A stretch of 26,823 nt of DNA from JAJZQD01 sp021847735 (GTDB taxonomy: Bacteria > Bacillota > Thermincolia > Thermincolales > UBA2595): the NCBI GenBank assembly GCA_027324025.1, contig DAHVYW010000010.1:1-26823 (forward strand). Direction: 5' to 3'. Both the position numbers and the translations under genes were made by a program. Below the pieces are notes generated by a model that saw only the letters and a list, made by a program, of their open reading frames with translations, did no database searches and had not been told where the DNA came from. Every line of letters starts with the position of its first letter. Position 1 is the first letter of the stretch. Positions 24,035 to 26,823 of the stretch are shown one piece after another.

Positions 24035-24394
24035 ATGCATCAACAAATGAGCCTGCTTCAGCAGAATCTTAACCAGATTGCCCAAATTTGCAACCAGCTA
24101 AGCCAAAATGAACAAGCCAACGCCTCAAAACTTATCCAGATGCAGAATGCCGAACGTACCGCCGCTCAACAACTGCAGCACTGTGCCCAGCTTTGCAGCC
24201 AGGTTAGCCAGCAGATGCAGCAGGTAGTTGGCAGTACACAATTTGGCAATGTCAGCCAGCAAGCTTTTTCACCGAGTACCAGCGACTCCCTTGGTAACAT
24301 GCAAAGTACCAACTGGGCAAACCGCCCTGTGAGCACCGGCCAATTTTCCACTGCTCCTAATATGGGATCGATTCCCCCATACAAAGCCTACTAA
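24035..24394 (+). CDS. Small Gln/Ser-rich protein of unknown function
   Basis: 119 aa from MHQQMSLLQQNLNQ, with GGAGGT upstream (11-nt gap). The first 65 residues are heptad-like and Gln-rich (QIAQICNQLSQNEQANAS, QQLQHCAQLCSQVSQQMQQV), a coiled coil with a few Cys. The rest is a low-complexity Ser/Asn/Pro tail ending IPPYKAY. It looks like a small structural or spore-associated protein; I do not recognise the family. It has its own terminator. Confidence 0.75.
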   Translation: MHQQMSLLQQNLNQIAQICNQLSQNEQANASKLIQMQNAERTAAQQLQHCAQLCSQVSQQMQQVVGSTQFGNVSQQAFSPSTSDSLGNMQSTNWANRPVSTGQFSTAPNMGSIPPYKAY

Positions 24395-24401
24395 ACCGGC
24401 A

Positions 24402-24427
24402 AAGCCCCTGCAAAAGGGGCTTTTTTT
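24402..24427 (+). terminator. Terminator of the Gln-rich gene
   Basis: AAGCCCC pairs with GGGGCTT around TGCAAAA and is followed by seven T. Confidence 0.9.
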
Positions 24428-24593
24428 GGAAAGGGCAGGTATATTCCTTCGGGCGAGCAACAACTCAGCCGGCAAAACTGCTCCCGCAAACGCGGACCGC
24501 AGGCCGGCGGACGTCACAGGCTGTTGAAAAACTTCGTCTAGCTTTGTCACCAGGCCCGTCAGCCTCGCTCCCCGGAACATACCTGCCCTTTCC
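24428..24593. repeat. Palindromic repeat element, copy 2 (166 bp)
   Basis: Outer arms GGAAAGGGCAGGTATATTCC and GGAACATACCTGCCCTTTCC are 19/20 complementary and share the GGCAGGTAT.TTCCTTCG and CGGAACA.ACCTGCC cores with copy 1. It is longer because about 45 bp containing GGCTGTTGAAAAACTTCGTC are inserted in the right half. Confidence 0.8.
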
Positions 24594-24648
24594 TCTTTTC
24601 GAAAACCAAAAAAACTGTCTCTTTGATACAGTGACTAAAAAATATTGC

Positions 24649-25521
24649 TTAGGGGCCCACGGAAACCAAGCGTGGTGACGGGCGGTAGGAACTGACCCCT
24701 AAATCCCTGGTTATTTCTTTGCCGGTAGATTCGCTGATGACAATCCGGGAATGGACTGATATTCCTTCAGAGCCCTCATATTTTACTTTCTCCACTCCCT
24801 TGGGCAAGGTAGGGTCAAATACACGCTCAGTCCAGGTCTTGGTCCGGCTGAGGGTTTCGTGAACCCACCTGATGTGCGGGGGTTTGGAAGTCCCGTAAAA
24901 GGCGATATATAAAGTACCACCTGTATTTTTTGCCCAGATAAGGATAGGGGCGCCGGTTGTATTCTTGAACTTGAAATCCTTCGTCCCGTACGATATTGTA
25001 GCATCCTGACCCGGTGGAACGTAGGGGACGGTCATGGAATGGGGGTGCCTTTCCACAATTTTCTGGTTAGCCAGGATGGCCACATTGTATATTACTGAAG
25101 CAATCTTGCATACCCCACCGCCTACTGTGGAGACAATTCGGCCGCCGCTATACATTGGCCCGGGTTTAAATCCCCGGTGGGCGGAACGCCACCCTACCCT
25201 GGAATTCAGGGAAAACACTTCGCCCGGCTTGATTACAGCCCCACGCAGGAAGTCGGCCGCCAGGGAAATGTTATGACGTTCATCCAGGATTGGGTCAGGA
25301 AGGGTAGCATGGTATTCAGCCATGAGCAGGGGTGTACCGTGCTCTTTTTTGGCCTGCGCAAATTCAGGGTCATTATGCCAGGGAAGCTGCACGGTGTTTT
25401 CACTCCCCGCGGCATTCGGGGGCTGGGGCGCAGGTTTTTTGGCAGGCCCTCCAGCCGCACACCCTGTTGACAATAGAATTAATAAAATTATCGGCAAAAC
25501 CCTGATTCGCACTCCCATCAT
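24649..25521 (-). CDS. VanW-family lipoprotein
   Basis: 290 aa. Lipoprotein signal with lipobox LLSTGC (Cys near residue 21) and a Pro-rich linker. The VanW domain is shown by AADFLRGAVIKPGEVFSLNS, SGGRIVSTVGGGVCKIASVI and RHPHSMTVPYVPPGQDATI, all family landmarks. VanW proteins occur in the Gram-positive cell envelope; the biochemical role is not settled. Preceded by GGAGAG. Confidence 0.93.
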   Translation of the reverse strand: MMGVRIRVLPIILLILLSTGCAAGGPAKKPAPQPPNAAGSENTVQLPWHNDPEFAQAKKEHGTPLLMAEYHATLPDPILDERHNISLAADFLRGAVIKPGEVFSLNSRVGWRSAHRGFKPGPMYSGGRIVSTVGGGVCKIASVIYNVAILANQKIVERHPHSMTVPYVPPGQDATISYGTKDFKFKNTTGAPILIWAKNTGGTLYIAFYGTSKPPHIRWVHETLSRTKTWTERVFDPTLPKGVEKVKYEGSEGISVHSRIVISESTGKEITRDLGVSSYRPSPRLVSVGP

Positions 25522-25787
25522 CTCTCCTCTAAAATCAATCTACCGGTTAGTCTACCCCTCCCGGCCCAAAAATATTGTCATAGGTTTCCCCGCTGAAGTC
25601 GATCTGAAAGGAACTGCCAGTCCTCCAAAGACAAGGGCCAGAGGCGGGGGTTTCTTCTGACCGCCAGGGGGTGGTAAGAGAGTTTCCCTGCTGCCCCCTG
25701 CGAAAAAATAATCAAGACTTGATGTAAAAACAGGAAACAAATCCCGCATTTTTAACGTCAAACAATAAAGCAAAGGGGGTAGAATGA
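25522..25787. other. Intergenic region between two divergent envelope genes
   Basis: Contains an inverted pair CAGGGGG (25665-25671) / CCCCCTG (25694-25700) but no recognised riboswitch or gene. Promoters for the two divergent genes must lie here but none is clear. Confidence 0.4.
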
Positions 25788-26823
25788 ATGAACAAGTTAA
25801 TGCTGCGTGTTTACCCGGTTGTTGTCCTGCTTCTTTTTGTCCTGGCCTCAACATCTCCCATGGCATCTGTTACTCCGCCCGGCCCGCCTGTCAGCCACAA
25901 GGTCTACGATGCTCAGCCGCTGCCTGTGGTTGGTTCGTTGGAGAACCTCAGGACTCTGTTGTCCAAAGCGCAAAGCCCCGGGGTTTACCGGCACAGGGAC
26001 ATGGGACTTAAGTCAGAAAGAATGGTGAACACAACATTTGGTGCGGGTCAAGCGGCAAAATCCATACGGGAACCACAGGAAAACGCCAAGGATTTCTCCA
26101 CTACCAACGTACAGGTACAGGGTGTTGACGAAGCAGATGTTGTCAAGACCGACGGAAAATACATTTACCAGGTTAACAATAACCGGGTAATAATTGCTGA
26201 AGCCTATCCCGCCAAAAAATTAAAAATCGCCAATATCCTAAAATTTGACGATGGGAATTTCACACCAAGTGAACTCTATATAGACGAAACCCACCTGGTG
26301 GTTATCGGCAACACATATTACGATTCTTCTCCGCCGGCCGTACCGGCACCGACCAACCCTGAGGGCACATTAAAACCCGAAAAATGCCCCCCTATTTTTA
26401 TCCACAATACCGTTAAGGGAATCATCTATGATATCAGAGATAAATCAAGCATTAAAAAGCTGCGGGAAATAGAACTTGAAGGAGACTATGTTTCTTCCAG
26501 AAAAGTTGGGTCCGCACTGTACCTGGTGGCCAACAAATATATTGATGTTTACCGCATCATGGACCCGGAACCACCGGCCCCCGCTTATCGCGACTCAGCC
26601 GGCCGGGACAGGTTTGTCGGTGTGGACTACCCGGATATCCGGTATTTTCCCGGTCCGGTGGAGCCCAATTACCTTATGATTGCAGCATTAAACCTGGACA
26701 AACCGGATAAAGAGGTGCAGGTTTCCACCTATCTTGGTTCCGGAGAAGCCATTTACGCTTCGGAAAAGAACCTGTATGTGGCGGTGAGCCAATACCGTGC
26801 TGCCACAAGGCTCCTGCCAAACG
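25788..26823 (+). CDS. Secreted beta-propeller domain protein (3' end outside window)
   Basis: 345 codons are in the window and the frame is open at the right edge. Start MNKLMLRVYPVVVLLLFVLA follows AAGGGGG; a signal peptide is clear. DFSTTNVQVQGVDEADVVKT then DGKYIYQV is the signature of the PF09826 beta-propeller family, which is followed by repeated blades (LYIDETHLVVIGN). Expected outside the membrane; function unknown. Confidence 0.9.
   Translation, partial: MNKLMLRVYPVVVLLLFVLASTSPMASVTPPGPPVSHKVYDAQPLPVVGSLENLRTLLSKAQSPGVYRHRDMGLKSERMVNTTFGAGQAAKSIREPQENAKDFSTTNVQVQGVDEADVVKTDGKYIYQVNNNRVIIAEAYPAKKLKIANILKFDDGNFTPSELYIDETHLVVIGNTYYDSSPPAVPAPTNPEGTLKPEKCPPIFIHNTVKGIIYDIRDKSSIKKLREIELEGDYVSSRKVGSALYLVANKYIDVYRIMDPEPPAPAYRDSAGRDRFVGVDYPDIRYFPGPVEPNYLMIAALNLDKPDKEVQVSTYLGSGEAIYASEKNLYVAVSQYRAATRLLPN

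Overview
The window looks like part of a Gram-positive, probably anaerobic Firmicutes chromosome (Peptococcaceae or Thermincola/Desulfotomaculum-like). The basis is strong AGGAGG ribosome sites, many intrinsic terminators, a three-heme lipoprotein cytochrome, VanW and beta-propeller surface proteins, and a cobalamin-controlled cobalt transporter. No species-level marker was seen.

Positions 1-12820 are a CRISPR-Cas island read on the minus strand. From upstream to downstream it runs: relic cas6 tail, hicB, two degenerate CRISPR repeats around a short spacer, hicA, promoter, a GEMM-I-like riboswitch, a terminator, cas6, (an inserted AbrB-PIN cassette on the plus strand), a second relic cas6 tail, cas8b, cas11b, cas7, cas5, cas3, a truncated cas4, a CARF-HEPN effector, cmr1 and cas10/cmr2, which runs off the left edge. 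A complete type I-B Cascade with Cas3 is thus fused to a type III-B module. The join lies inside a broken cas4, and no cas1 or cas2 is present.

The most striking element is between hicB and hicA. A mini-CRISPR of two decayed type I-B repeats carries a 21-nt spacer. The first 17 nt of that spacer match the hicA promoter at 16 positions, and the one mismatch is at position 12. The match covers the -10 box. This is the architecture of a CRISPR-repressed toxin (CreTA-like): Cas6 and Cascade would use the crRNA-like RNA to silence the HicA toxin, so losing Cascade would release the toxin. Here the scheme is combined with a HicB protein antitoxin. A second regulatory novelty is the GEMM-I-like aptamer plus terminator in the leader of cas6, in an operon that encodes a cyclic-oligoadenylate-type Cas10/CARF pathway.

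Positions 12820-14600 hold gene remnants, a small membrane protein, a decayed flavoprotein gene and a cold-shock gene. Positions 14860-18936 are a B12-riboswitch-controlled cbiMNQO cobalt transporter with cobK, followed by a DMT-family exporter with a histidine-rich tail. A DUF255/YyaL-type gene follows, broken by a 16-bp insertion. The right end (22300-26823) has a small membrane protein, the cytochrome, a Gln-rich protein, VanW and a beta-propeller protein, with two copies of a palindromic repeat family between them.
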